From Ramlibacter lithotrophicus (GTDB lineage Bacteria > Pseudomonadota > Gammaproteobacteria > Burkholderiales > Burkholderiaceae_C), in assembly GCF_012184415.1 (NCBI RefSeq), contig NZ_VTOX01000013.1, positions 62,001 through 126,000 on the forward strand: a stretch of DNA of 64,000 bases. Reading direction: 5' to 3'. The position numbers were made by a program, and so were the translations under genes. Of this stretch, positions 43,209-53,005 are shown in pieces (within the stretch, counting starts at the first letter, position 1; each line of letters starts with the position of its first letter). Below the pieces are notes generated by a model. That model was not told where the DNA came from. It worked only from the letters and a program-made list of their open reading frames with translations, and did no database searches.

Positions 43209-44040
43209 AACCGGCGTCGCGGAACGAGCGCAGCGGAGCGAGGGCGGGGAAGGCCGCGGGGCGCTTTTCCTTGCCCGCCTGCACGGCCTCGCGCACGTGC
43301 CGGTTGCTCCAGATCGCGCCCTGGATCCAGCCCATCTGGCGCAGCGAGTCGTCGACGGAGTGGTCGCGCGCATAGTGGATCGCCTGCTTGGTGCCCCACA
43401 CGGCCACCGGCGGCTTGGCGGCGATTTCGCGGGCGCACTGCAGCGCCGCTGCGAGTGCCGCCTGCTGCGAGTCGAACACTTCGTTGACCAGGCCGCAGGC
43501 GAGCGCCCGCGCGGCGGGCAGGCGCCGGCCCGTGTACGCGAGCTCCTTGACGATGCCCAGCGGCACCAGCTTGGGCAGGCGCTGCAGCGTGCCGACGTCG
43601 GCCACCATGCCGATGTTGATCTCCTGGATGCAGAAGAAAGCGTCCGCCGCGGCGTAGCGGATGCAGCAGGCCGTTACCATGTCCACCGCGCCGCCGATGC
43701 AGCCGCCGTGGATCGCGGCGACCACCGGGATGCGCAGCGTCTCGAGCTTCGTGAACGTCGCCTGCATGTCGGTGAGCAGGTCGAACACGGCGCTGCGCCC
43801 CTCGGGGGACGCGTCGTCCATGGCGATGTCGCCGCCGAAGGTCTCCAGCGCCATCCCGGCGCTGAAGTGCTTGCCGGTTGAGGAGATCACCAGTGCCCGC
43901 GCCGTGCCCTCCTCGTGCAGGCGCGTGAGCACCGCGTCGAGTTCGCGCCAGAACGCCGGATTCATGGTGTTCAGGGCTTCGGGGCGGTTCAGGACCAGGT
44001 GGGCGATGTGGTCCTGCTCGGTCAGGGTGAAGCAGTGCAT
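43207..44040 (-). CDS. delta3,5-delta2,4-dienoyl-CoA isomerase-like crotonase
   Basis: 277 residues from MHCFTLTEQDHIAHLVLNRP (ATG 44040). Crotonase fold with ISSTGKHFSAGMALETFGGD as oxyanion-hole region. GGCIGGAVDMVTACCIRYAA and FCIQEINIGMVADVGTLQRL reproduce the dienoyl-CoA isomerase active site, with Asp, Glu and Asp equivalent to D176, E196 and D204 of rat ECH1. This enzyme shifts double bonds in breakdown of odd-position unsaturated fatty acids. The TAG stop lies on the edge of the MITE-like element, which probably supplies the last two bases and may have replaced the native C-terminus. Confidence 0.9.
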   Translation of the reverse strand: MHCFTLTEQDHIAHLVLNRPEALNTMNPAFWRELDAVLTRLHEEGTARALVISSTGKHFSAGMALETFGGDIAMDDASPEGRSAVFDLLTDMQATFTKLETLRIPVVAAIHGGCIGGAVDMVTACCIRYAAADAFFCIQEINIGMVADVGTLQRLPKLVPLGIVKELAYTGRRLPAARALACGLVNEVFDSQQAALAAALQCAREIAAKPPVAVWGTKQAIHYARDHSVDDSLRQMGWIQGAIWSNRHVREAVQAGKEKRPAAFPALAPLRSFRDAG

Positions 44041-44054
44041 GGCGGCCTCATGAG

Positions 44055-44086
44055 GAAAAGCCGCCCGGCGGGTGCCGGACGGCTTT
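44055..44086 (-). terminator. Rho-independent terminator after the Ig-like repeat gene
   Basis: Read on the minus strand: AAAGCCGTCCGGC, loop ACCC, GCCGGGCGGCTTTT, a 12-bp GC-rich stem with one mismatch ending in four U. It lies about 60 bp past the stop of the 44145-45464 gene and just ahead of the isomerase start. Confidence 0.75.
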
Positions 44087-44144
44087 CGCAAATGTAGCGC
44101 CCGCCTGCTGCCGCGCCTGCCAAGCGGGCGACAGGCGTGCCGGT

Positions 44145-45464
44145 TCAGCCCTGGCGCTGGAACAGCGTCAGCCGCGCCTCGTTCGTGACGTCCGCCTTGG
44201 TGGCGGTCATCTGGATGTCGTAGCGCGTGCCCGGAACCGGGAACGGGGACGTGAAGCTGAATTCGAACTCGCCGTCGCGATCGGCCTGCAGCGTGCGCGA
44301 GAACACCTGCTGCGCCACGCCGAACTGACCGACGACCGGCGGGACCGCGTCGACCCGCACATTGACCGAGGCGTGGGGCGCCGCACGGCCACGGACGTGC
44401 GTGACGTTGCCGTCCACCTGCGCCTTGTCGGTGTGGCTGAGGATGCGGATCGGCACGTTGCTGGGCGCGCTTGCGACTTCGAAGCTCCAGCTGCGCCGGA
44501 TCGTATTGCCCGCACGGTCACGCGCCGTCACGTCCACGGTGTGGCGGCCCGCAGGCAGGGGCGCCCGGTAGGTAAAGGAGCGCGGATTGATGTCCGCGTC
44601 GCCGGTCACGTTGCGGCCCGACAGCATGATGCGCACGCTTTCCGGGTCGACGCCGCTGCCGCCGCGGTCGCCGAAGCGCCCCGACACCACCGTGGGCGCG
44701 CCGGCGACGACTTCGCCTTCTCGCGGCGACAGGTCACGCACCACCGGCGCGCGGTTGTCCGGCTCGGCGCGGTTGTCGGCCACCACCAGCGGGTGGTTCA
44801 GGTTGGCCGTGACGGCACGGTTGCCGGCGCGCAGCGTGGCGACCACGCGGCCATTGGGATCGAGCCGGTCGGCGCGCCGGATGGTGTAACTGCCTTCATA
44901 TTGCCCGGGCCGGACCTCGCGCAGCTGGACGGGGTTGGGCACGCCAGGCAGGCTGACGAGCGCCGTGGCGCCGGGCGCGCCTTCGATGGTGAAGTTGATC
45001 TCGGCCCCCGGCTGGACGCGTTCGAGCGTGGACACCTGGAAACGCTCGATCCGCAGCGGCGGCGGGGCGACCGCGGCGGTCCGCAGCCCCGGTGGCACGT
45101 CGTAGCTGGCCGTCACCGTGCGGTTGCCGTGGCGCAGGATGGCGCGGATCTTGTCGCCGGTGTCGATGTCGTCGCTGCGGCGCACCGTGTACTCGCCGGT
45201 GTAGACGCCGCGGGCGGTCTCGCGCAGCGCGATCGGCTCGCGCACGCCGCGGATGCGGATGCTGGCGCGGGCGCGCGGCGTGCCTTCCACCGTGAAGCGC
45301 AGGTGCGATCCGGGATTGACGCCGTTGTCGCTCGTGACCTCGAGCGAGTGCACTTCAGGCGCCGCTGGCTTGGCGACCGCGGTGCCTGGGAGTGCGGTGA
45401 AGGTGAAGGCGGCCGGCGCCAGCAGGCACAGCGCCGCCACGTGGTTTCGCAGCTGTCGTTTCAT
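44145..45464 (-). CDS. exported protein with tandem Ig-like domains
   Basis: 439 residues. Signal peptide MKRQLRNHVAALCLLAPAAF to about residue 31 (AVA-K). Two tandem repeats of about 95 residues (approximately 38-122 and 139-222) share the pattern F-V-P-G-x-x-x-x-F-T-x-E-G-x-P-x-A, GxYxGxYTxRRxDxxD and LRxGNRxVTAxx. A third all-beta domain (VVRDLSPREGEVVAGAPTVV; GRHTVDVTARDRAGN) resembles bacterial Ig-like/cadherin-like modules, and a C-terminal domain ends the chain. No cell-wall anchor or membrane helix at the C-terminus, so periplasmic or secreted. Function unknown. Followed by a terminator. Confidence 0.8.
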   Translation of the reverse strand: MKRQLRNHVAALCLLAPAAFTFTALPGTAVAKPAAPEVHSLEVTSDNGVNPGSHLRFTVEGTPRARASIRIRGVREPIALRETARGVYTGEYTVRRSDDIDTGDKIRAILRHGNRTVTASYDVPPGLRTAAVAPPPLRIERFQVSTLERVQPGAEINFTIEGAPGATALVSLPGVPNPVQLREVRPGQYEGSYTIRRADRLDPNGRVVATLRAGNRAVTANLNHPLVVADNRAEPDNRAPVVRDLSPREGEVVAGAPTVVSGRFGDRGGSGVDPESVRIMLSGRNVTGDADINPRSFTYRAPLPAGRHTVDVTARDRAGNTIRRSWSFEVASAPSNVPIRILSHTDKAQVDGNVTHVRGRAAPHASVNVRVDAVPPVVGQFGVAQQVFSRTLQADRDGEFEFSFTSPFPVPGTRYDIQMTATKADVTNEARLTLFQRQG

Positions 45465-45582
45465 CTCGAACCCCTGAAAGTGGTATTGAGACCGAAGGTA
45501 AGCCGGCTACGGCCGCGCTGGTGTAAGGCGAAAGCGGTCGCGCCGGTAGGACGCCGTCAAGTGAACAGCGGCGCGCCCGCCT

Positions 45583-46803
45583 TCATTGGCCGAAGAGGTC
45601 CGGGGTCCAGGCCGGCTGCGGTTCCTGCACGCGCACGGCCGTCGCCGTTGCGTCCGCGGCGCCGGCCTTCACCAGCTTGCCGACGCGCACGCCCAGCAGC
45701 CGCAGGCGGCGCCCGAGATCGACCCGCTTGAGGCACTGCCCCGCGACCCGTCGGATGGTGGCCGCGTCCGCGGTCGCGTATTCGATGGTGGAGTCGCGCG
45801 TGGCGGTGCGGAAATCGTCGTAGCGCAACTTGATGCCGATGGTCTTGCCGGCGTACCCCTTGCGCTGCAGGTCGGCCGCGACCTGCAGGCACAGCTGCGT
45901 GAACACCTCGCCGAGCTCGGCGCGGTCGCGCACGGCATGCAGGTCGCGCTCGAACGTCGTCTCGCGGCTCATCGAGACCGGCTCGCTCTCGGTGACCACC
46001 GGCCGGTCGTCGCGGCCCCACGCCGCGTCATGCAGCCACTGACCGGTCCCCGACCCGAAATTGTCGATCAGCCAGTCCAGGGGCTGCGCGGCGATGTCGC
46101 CGATGGTGTGCAGGTGCAGTCCGGCCAGCCGGGCGTCGGTCTTCGGTCCGATGCCGTTGATCTTGCGCGCCGGCAGCGGCCAGATCTTCGACGCGATGTC
46201 GGCCTCGTACACGATGGAGATGCCGTTGGGCTTGTTGAACTCGCTGGCCATCTTCGCCACGAGCTTGTTCGGCGCCACGCCCAGCGAGCAGGTGAGGCCG
46301 GTGCGCTCGAAGATGGCGCGCTGGATCAGGCGCGCCAGGACCCGGCCCCCTTCGCGCTGGCCGCCGGGCACGTCCGTGAAATCGATGTAGACCTCGTCGA
46401 TCCCGCGGTCCTCGACGACCGGGGCGATCTCGGCGATGGTGCTCTTGAACAGGCGCGAGAAGCGGCGCACCTCGTCGAAGTCGACCGGCAGCACGATCGC
46501 CTGCGGGCACAGTTTCGCCGCCTTCATCATGCCCATCGCCGAGCCGACGCCGAACTGGCGGGCGGGATAGGTGGCCGTGGTGATCACCCCGCGGCCCACG
46601 TAATCGCGCAGCAGCGGGAATGCCGCCGCCGGGATCTCGCTCAGGGGAAGATCGGCGTGGGCCTGCAGCACCGCGTCGTCGACGGAGCGCCGGCCGCCGC
46701 CGATCACCACCGGCAGCCCGCGCAACTGCGGATACCGCAGCAACTCCACCGACGCGAAGAAGGCGTCCATGTCGAGGTGGGCGATGCGGCGGAGCTTGGT
46801 CAC
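45583..46803 (-). CDS. dinB: DNA polymerase IV (Y-family)
   Basis: 406 residues. Error-prone translesion polymerase. Catalytic carboxylates in RIAHLDMDAFFASVELLRYP and EDRGIDEVYIDFTDVPG; LGVAPNKLVAKMASEFNKPN and INGIGPKTDARLAGL (helix-hairpin-helix) follow; the little-finger domain ends with LLGVRVGKL. The final PAWTPDLFGQ resembles a beta-clamp-binding tail. YIDF replaces the more common YLD in motif III. SOS box not seen in the 40 bp upstream, which are shared with the divergent SnoaL-like gene. Confidence 0.95.
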   Translation of the reverse strand: MTKLRRIAHLDMDAFFASVELLRYPQLRGLPVVIGGGRRSVDDAVLQAHADLPLSEIPAAAFPLLRDYVGRGVITTATYPARQFGVGSAMGMMKAAKLCPQAIVLPVDFDEVRRFSRLFKSTIAEIAPVVEDRGIDEVYIDFTDVPGGQREGGRVLARLIQRAIFERTGLTCSLGVAPNKLVAKMASEFNKPNGISIVYEADIASKIWPLPARKINGIGPKTDARLAGLHLHTIGDIAAQPLDWLIDNFGSGTGQWLHDAAWGRDDRPVVTESEPVSMSRETTFERDLHAVRDRAELGEVFTQLCLQVAADLQRKGYAGKTIGIKLRYDDFRTATRDSTIEYATADAATIRRVAGQCLKRVDLGRRLRLLGVRVGKLVKAGAADATATAVRVQEPQPAWTPDLFGQ

Positions 46804-46842
46804 AATCTGGATTTTCGCAAGAACGGACGAACGGAGACAGGC

Positions 46843-47313
46843 ATGGCACGATCGATCTGGTGGGCGGCGGGCGGCGCCGCGCTCTCGGCATGCACCCTGG
46901 CCATGGCGCAGGGTGGGGGCGGCGCCCTCGGCAACGACGAACTGCGGCGGCAGGTCATGGAGGTCGAGCGCGCCTTCGCGAAGACCATGGCCGACCGCGA
47001 CCTGCGCGCGTTCGCCGGGTTCGTCTCGGACGAAGCGGTCTTTTTCTCAGGTCCGACGCCGCTGCGGGGCAAGGAGCAGGTGGTCGCGTGGTGGGCGCGC
47101 TTCTACGAGGGCGCGCAGGCGCCGTTTTCCTGGGAGCCGGCCGAGGTCGAGGTCCTCGCGTCCGGCGACCTGGCGCTCAGTTCCGGGCCGGTGCGCGATC
47201 CGGCCGGCAAGCTGGTGGCCCGCTTCACCTCGGTGTGGCGCCTCGAGGCGCCGGGACAGTGGCGCGTGGTCTTCGACAAGGGCAGCCCGGCCGCGGAGGC
47301 CGCCAGCCGGTGA
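46843..47313 (+). CDS. exported SnoaL/DUF4440-like (NTF2-fold) protein
   Basis: 156 residues. Signal peptide MARSIWWAAGGAALSACTLA ending around AMA-Q. Mature domain: LRRQVMEVERAFAKTMADRD, FAGFVSDEAVFFSGPTPLRG, KEQVVAWWARFYEGAQAPFS and RFTSVWRLEAPGQWRVVFDK, the NTF2-like cone with conserved W residues of the DUF4440 group. Ligand or reaction unknown. ACGGAGACAGGC precedes the ATG. Divergent from dinB; its end is 3 bp from the convergent dehydrogenase. Confidence 0.85.
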   Translation: MARSIWWAAGGAALSACTLAMAQGGGGALGNDELRRQVMEVERAFAKTMADRDLRAFAGFVSDEAVFFSGPTPLRGKEQVVAWWARFYEGAQAPFSWEPAEVEVLASGDLALSSGPVRDPAGKLVARFTSVWRLEAPGQWRVVFDKGSPAAEAASR

Positions 47314-47316
47314 CGT

Positions 47317-48465
47317 TCAGTACCTGCCGGGCATCAGGATGCTGCGATCGACCGTGTTGATGTCGGTGCGGCCGCAGAAGGCCATCGTCAGGTCCAGCTC
47401 CTTGTGGATGATCTTCAGCGCGGCCTCGACGCCGGCTTCGCCCATCGCCCCCAGGCCGTACACCATCGCCCGGCCGATGTAAGTGCCCTTGGCGCCCAGG
47501 GCCACCGCCTTGAGCACGTGCTGGCCGGACCGGATCCCGCCGTCCATGTGGACCTCGATCCTGTGGCCGACTGCCTCGACGATCTCCGGCAGTGCGGAAA
47601 TGGACGAAGGCGCGCCATCGAGCTGGCGGCCGCCGTGGTTCGAAACGATCAGCGCGTCGGCGCCGCTGTCGACGGCCAGCCGCGCATCCTCCACGTCCTG
47701 GATGCCCTTGAGGATCAGCGTGCCGCCCCAGCGCTTCTTGATCCATTCGACGTCCGCCCACGACAGCGCCGGGTCGAACTGCCTGGCCGTCCACTCCGAC
47801 AGCGATCCCATGTTCTCCACGCCCTTCACGTGGCCGACGATGTTGCGGAACTCGCGGCGCGGCGTGCCCAGCATGCCCATGCACCAGCGCGGCTTGGTCA
47901 TCATGTTCAGGATGTTGGGCAGCGTCAGTTTGGGCGGCGCGGACAGGCCGTTCTTCAGGTCCTTGTGGCGCTGGCCGATGATCTGCAGGTCCAGCGTCAC
48001 GACCAGCGCCGAGCAGTTGGCCGCCTTGGCGCGGTCGATCAGGCGCTCGATGAAATCGCGGTCGCGCATCACGTACAGCTGGAACCAGAAGGGATGGTTG
48101 CCGGTGGCCTGCGCGACGTCCTCGATCGAGCAGATGCTCATGGTGGACAGCGTGAACGGAATGCCGAACTTCTTCGCCGCGCGGGCGACCAGGATCTCGC
48201 CGTCCGCGTGCTGCATGCCGGTGAGGCCCACCGGCGCGATCGCGACCGGCATCGCCACCGGCTGGCCGACCATCGTCGTGCGCGTGGTGCGGTTCTCCAG
48301 GTTCACGGCGACCCGCTGGCGCAGCAGGATCTTGTCGAAATCGGCTTCGTTCGCGCGATAGGTGCTCTCGGTCCAGGAACCGGTGTCGGCGTAGTCGTAG
48401 AACATGCGCGGCACGCGCCGCTGCGCCAGGACGCGCAGGTCCTCGATGCTGGTGATCACTGTCAA
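47317..48465 (-). CDS. lldD: FMN-dependent alpha-hydroxy-acid dehydrogenase (L-lactate dehydrogenase-like)
   Basis: 382 residues. TIM-barrel flavoenzyme oxidising L-lactate or a related 2-hydroxy acid and passing electrons to the quinone pool. RRVPRMFYDYADTGSWTEST, APVGLTGMQHADGEILVARA, STMSICSIEDVAQATG, FQLYVMRDRDF, LILKGIQDVEDA (Lys) and the catalytic His in IVSNHGGRQLDGAPSSISAL, then VHMDGGIRSGQHVLKAVALG are all present. An intermediate insert (KLTLPNILNMMTKPRWCMGM) fits the membrane-associated lactate type. Substrate not certain. Confidence 0.92.
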   Translation of the reverse strand: MTVITSIEDLRVLAQRRVPRMFYDYADTGSWTESTYRANEADFDKILLRQRVAVNLENRTTRTTMVGQPVAMPVAIAPVGLTGMQHADGEILVARAAKKFGIPFTLSTMSICSIEDVAQATGNHPFWFQLYVMRDRDFIERLIDRAKAANCSALVVTLDLQIIGQRHKDLKNGLSAPPKLTLPNILNMMTKPRWCMGMLGTPRREFRNIVGHVKGVENMGSLSEWTARQFDPALSWADVEWIKKRWGGTLILKGIQDVEDARLAVDSGADALIVSNHGGRQLDGAPSSISALPEIVEAVGHRIEVHMDGGIRSGQHVLKAVALGAKGTYIGRAMVYGLGAMGEAGVEAALKIIHKELDLTMAFCGRTDINTVDRSILMPGRY

Positions 48466-48505
48466 GGCCGGTCTCTCCTCGTTGTTCTCGTTCTGCGGGA
48501 TGCCA

Positions 48506-49897
<1,392 letters not shown>

Positions 49898-49988
49898 GGT
49901 TCGGGGGCGGTGCCGCCTGTCCGCGACGGCCGGAAGGCCATGGAAAGGCTGGGATCACCAATAATGGGGACGAAGCAGACGTCCCGCT

Positions 49989-51029
49989 ATGAAGGATTCC
50001 CAAATTCTATCGGCGTTCCATGACCTCCCGGGCCGGCCGGCCGCGGCCGCCCCGGCACCGGTCCTGGTCTTCGACGCCTGCCACGTCGGCGTGGTGCTGC
50101 GGGCCGTGCTGTTCGTCGAGGGCGTCATCGGCGCCGGTGCCATGTTCGGTGCGGCCAGCCCGGTCGACTGGCTGTGGCGGATGGCGTTCCTGAGCGGCGC
50201 GGCGCTGCCGGGCACGCTCGCCTGGCTGGTCGTCGCCTGCAGCCTCAAGAACGTGCTGGCGCGGCTGCGGCCGCGGGTGCAGCACGCTTTCGGCGTGGTG
50301 CTGGGCGCGCTGGCCGGCGCCTTCGGCTGCGCCTTGGTCGCGCTCGGCGACCTCCTGCAAGCCGGCGTGCCGTGGGTGGCGTCCGCGGTCACCGGGGCCT
50401 TGCTCGCCGCCGCGCTCGTGACGGCCCTGGTCCTGCGGGCCAAGGGCCGGATGCCGGCCGATACCGCCGCGCAACTGGCGGAGCTGCAGGCCCGCATCCG
50501 GCCGCACTTCCTGTTCAACACCCTGAACAGCGCGATCGCCCTGGTGCGCGAGGACCCGGCCCGCGCCGAGGCGATCCTCGAGGACCTGAGCGACCTCTTC
50601 CGCCACGCCCTGGCCGCGCGCACCGAATCGGTGACGCTCGCCGACGAGATCGGCCTCGCCCGGCGCTACCTGGCCATCGAGCAGGTGCGGTTCGGCGACC
50701 GGCTGCAGGTGGAATGGTCGCTCGATCCGCGCGCGGGCGGCGCCCGCGTGCCGCCCCTGCTGCTGCAGCCGCTGGTGGAGAATGCCGTCAAGCACGGCGT
50801 CGAGCCGAGCCCGCAGGGCGCGCAGGTGAAGATCAGCACCCAGCGCCGCGGCGGCAGCGTGGTCATCAAGGTGACGAACACGGTCCCGGCGGGGCAGGGG
50901 CGGGGGGGCAACGGCGTGGCGCAGGCCAACGTGCGCGACCGGCTGCAGCTCCTGCACGACGTGCAGGCGCAGTTCCAGACGGTGCTGCAGAACGGGATTT
51001 ACCAGGTGCGCATGGAGGTGCCGGCCTGA
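49989..51029 (+). CDS. LytS/AlgZ-family sensor histidine kinase
   Basis: 346 residues. Four hydrophobic helices (about 30-145; VVLRAVLFVEGVIGAGAMFG, FLSGAALPGTLAWLVVACSL and others) form the membrane sensor. The His_kinase domain holds the phospho-acceptor in ARIRPHFLFNTLNSAIALVR and the ATP-binding PPLLLQPLVENAVKHGVEPS plus GGNGVAQANVRDRLQLLH. Pairs with the LytTR regulator 16 bp downstream. In AlgZ relatives it is next to argH, as here, and the pair is linked to surface or biofilm traits in pseudomonads; the signal is unknown. Confidence 0.92.
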   Translation: MKDSQILSAFHDLPGRPAAAAPAPVLVFDACHVGVVLRAVLFVEGVIGAGAMFGAASPVDWLWRMAFLSGAALPGTLAWLVVACSLKNVLARLRPRVQHAFGVVLGALAGAFGCALVALGDLLQAGVPWVASAVTGALLAAALVTALVLRAKGRMPADTAAQLAELQARIRPHFLFNTLNSAIALVREDPARAEAILEDLSDLFRHALAARTESVTLADEIGLARRYLAIEQVRFGDRLQVEWSLDPRAGGARVPPLLLQPLVENAVKHGVEPSPQGAQVKISTQRRGGSVVIKVTNTVPAGQGRGGNGVAQANVRDRLQLLHDVQAQFQTVLQNGIYQVRMEVPA

Positions 51030-51045
51030 AGCCGGCAGGACGGCG

Positions 51046-51783
51046 ATGACCCTGAACGTGCTGCTGGTGGACGACGAGGCGCTGGCCCGCGCGCGGCTGC
51101 GGACGCTGCTGGCCGAGTGCGATGCACCGGCGGCGGTGCCGGCCGGCGAGGCGGCGAACGCGGCGCAGGCAATGGAACTGCTGCTGCGGCAGCCGGTGGA
51201 CGCCGTGCTGCTGGATATCCACATGCCCGGCGCCGACGGCCTGGCGCTGGCGCAGGCGCTGCGCGGCATGCCGCGGCCGCCCGCGGTGGTGTTCGTGACC
51301 GCGCACGCGGAACATGCGGTGGCTGCCTTCGAGCTCGAGGCCCTGGACTACCTCACCAAGCCGGTGCGCCGCGAACGGCTGCAGGCGGCGCTACAGAAGG
51401 TCCAGCGGGCCGTGCTGGCGCGCGGCGACGCGCCGGCGGCGGCGCCGGAGGCCCTGCTCATACACGACCGCGGACGCACGGAGCGCGTGCCGATCGACGA
51501 GGTGCTGTATTTCAAGGCCGAACTGAAATACGTCACCGTGCGCACCAGCGCCAGAAGCTATATCCTCGATGCTTCGCTGAGCGAGCTGGAAGAGCGCCAT
51601 GCCGCGCATTTCCTGCGCGTGCACCGCAATGCCCTGGTGGCGCGCCGCGCCCTGCGTGCGCTGGAGCGCCACGACGATCCGGAAGAGGGCGAGGGCTGGG
51701 CGGTGCGGCTCACCGGCGTCGACGACATCGTCGCGGTCTCGCGGCGGCAGCTCGGCGCGGTGCGCGAGGCGCTCGCGATGTGA
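51046..51783 (+). CDS. LytTR-domain response regulator (AlgR type)
   Basis: 245 residues. Receiver domain with VLLVDDEALARARLRTLLAE, phospho-acceptor Asp in AVLLDIHMPGADGLALAQAL and conserved TAHAEHAVAAFELEALDYLT-KP. C-terminal LytTR DNA-binding domain: LLIHDRGRTERVPIDEVLYF, YVTVRTSARSYILDASLSEL and FLRVHRNALV. Translated with its kinase; 34 bp before the permease. Confidence 0.94.
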   Translation: MTLNVLLVDDEALARARLRTLLAECDAPAAVPAGEAANAAQAMELLLRQPVDAVLLDIHMPGADGLALAQALRGMPRPPAVVFVTAHAEHAVAAFELEALDYLTKPVRRERLQAALQKVQRAVLARGDAPAAAPEALLIHDRGRTERVPIDEVLYFKAELKYVTVRTSARSYILDASLSELEERHAAHFLRVHRNALVARRALRALERHDDPEEGEGWAVRLTGVDDIVAVSRRQLGAVREALAM

Positions 51784-51817
51784 GCGGCGGCACCACCGGC
51801 AGACACAAGGGAGTCCG

Positions 51818-52990
51818 ATGCAAGAACCAGGCGAGGAAGTGAAACCGGCGGCGGCGCCCCTGGCCGCCGACCCCGAGGACCCTTCGCACGCGCTGCTGCA
51901 CGTTCCCGTCAACGTGCGCAGCATGTCCCTGGTGATGCTCGCGGTCCTCGCATCGCTCGCCATCCTGCACTGGGCCGCCGCCTTCTTCATCCCGGTGATG
52001 GTGGGATTCCTGTTCAGTTACGCGTTGTCGCCGATCGTCGACTGGCTCGAACGCTGGCGCGTTCCGCGCGCCGTCAGCGCCGCGGTGCTGATCCTGGGCA
52101 TCCTGGGCGGGGCCGGCGCCTCGCTGTATTCCTTCAGCGACGACGCCAACGAGCTCGTCGGGTCGCTGCCGCAGGCCGCCCGCAAGCTGCGCGACTCGCT
52201 GAAGTCGCACAACGGGCGCCAGGAGAGCGCGCTCGGCACGGTGCAGAAGGCGGCGGCGCAACTGGAACAGGCGGCGAAGGAGGCCAGCCCCGCCACCCCG
52301 ACGGCACGCGGCGTGCAGCGCGTGGTGATCGAGAAGCCGGCGTTCGACCTGCGCGACTACCTGTGGAGCGGCACCCTGGGCCTGGCGAGCCTCATCGGAC
52401 AGATCACGGTGGTGACCTTCCTCACCTACTTCCTGCTGCTCTCGGGCGACACGTTCCGGCGCAAGCTGGTGAAGATCACCGGCCGCACCTTGAGCGACAA
52501 GAAGATCACCGTGCAGGCGCTCGACGAAATCCACGGGCAGATCCAGCGCTACCTGCTGGTGCAGCTGTTCGCCAGCCTGCTGGTGGGCGTGACCACCGCG
52601 CTCGCCTTCTGGGCGCTGGGGCTGGAGCACGCAGCGGTGTGGGGTTTCGCCGCGGCCATCCTGAACCTGGTGCCCTACATCGGGTCGGTGCTGGTGACCG
52701 GCGCCGCCGGCCTGATCGCCTTCGTGCAGTTCGGCTCGGTCAACATGGCGATGGCCGTCGCCGGCGTTTCCCTGCTGATCAACACGCTGGAAGGCAACCT
52801 GCTCGTGCCCTGGCTCACCAGCAGGGCCGGCCGGATGAACCCGGTCGCCGTGTTCATCGGCGTGCTGGGCTGGGGCTGGTTGTGGGGCGTGTGGGGACTG
52901 CTCCTTGGCATCCCGATCCTGATGGTGGTCAAGGCCGTGTGCGACCGGGTCGACGACCTCAAGCCGATCGGCGAACTGCTCGGCACCTGA
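51818..52990 (+). CDS. AI-2E transporter family membrane protein
   Basis: 390 residues with about seven or eight hydrophobic helices. Characteristic blocks: FFIPVMVGFLFSYALSPIVD, LTYFLLLSGDTFRRKLVKIT, GQIQRYLLVQLFASLLVGVT and NLVPYIGSVLVTGAAGLIAF, ending WGWLWGVWGLLLGIPILMVV. A soluble insert with Lys/Gln-rich coiled sequence (ARKLRDSLKSHNGRQESALG) lies at about 100-165. Members include PerM, TqsA and sodium/proton antiporters, so the transported species is not settled. ATG 51818 chosen with GGGAG upstream. Confidence 0.9.
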   Translation: MQEPGEEVKPAAAPLAADPEDPSHALLHVPVNVRSMSLVMLAVLASLAILHWAAAFFIPVMVGFLFSYALSPIVDWLERWRVPRAVSAAVLILGILGGAGASLYSFSDDANELVGSLPQAARKLRDSLKSHNGRQESALGTVQKAAAQLEQAAKEASPATPTARGVQRVVIEKPAFDLRDYLWSGTLGLASLIGQITVVTFLTYFLLLSGDTFRRKLVKITGRTLSDKKITVQALDEIHGQIQRYLLVQLFASLLVGVTTALAFWALGLEHAAVWGFAAAILNLVPYIGSVLVTGAAGLIAFVQFGSVNMAMAVAGVSLLINTLEGNLLVPWLTSRAGRMNPVAVFIGVLGWGWLWGVWGLLLGIPILMVVKAVCDRVDDLKPIGELLGT

Positions 52991-53005
52991 CGCGAGGAAC
53001 TGGCA

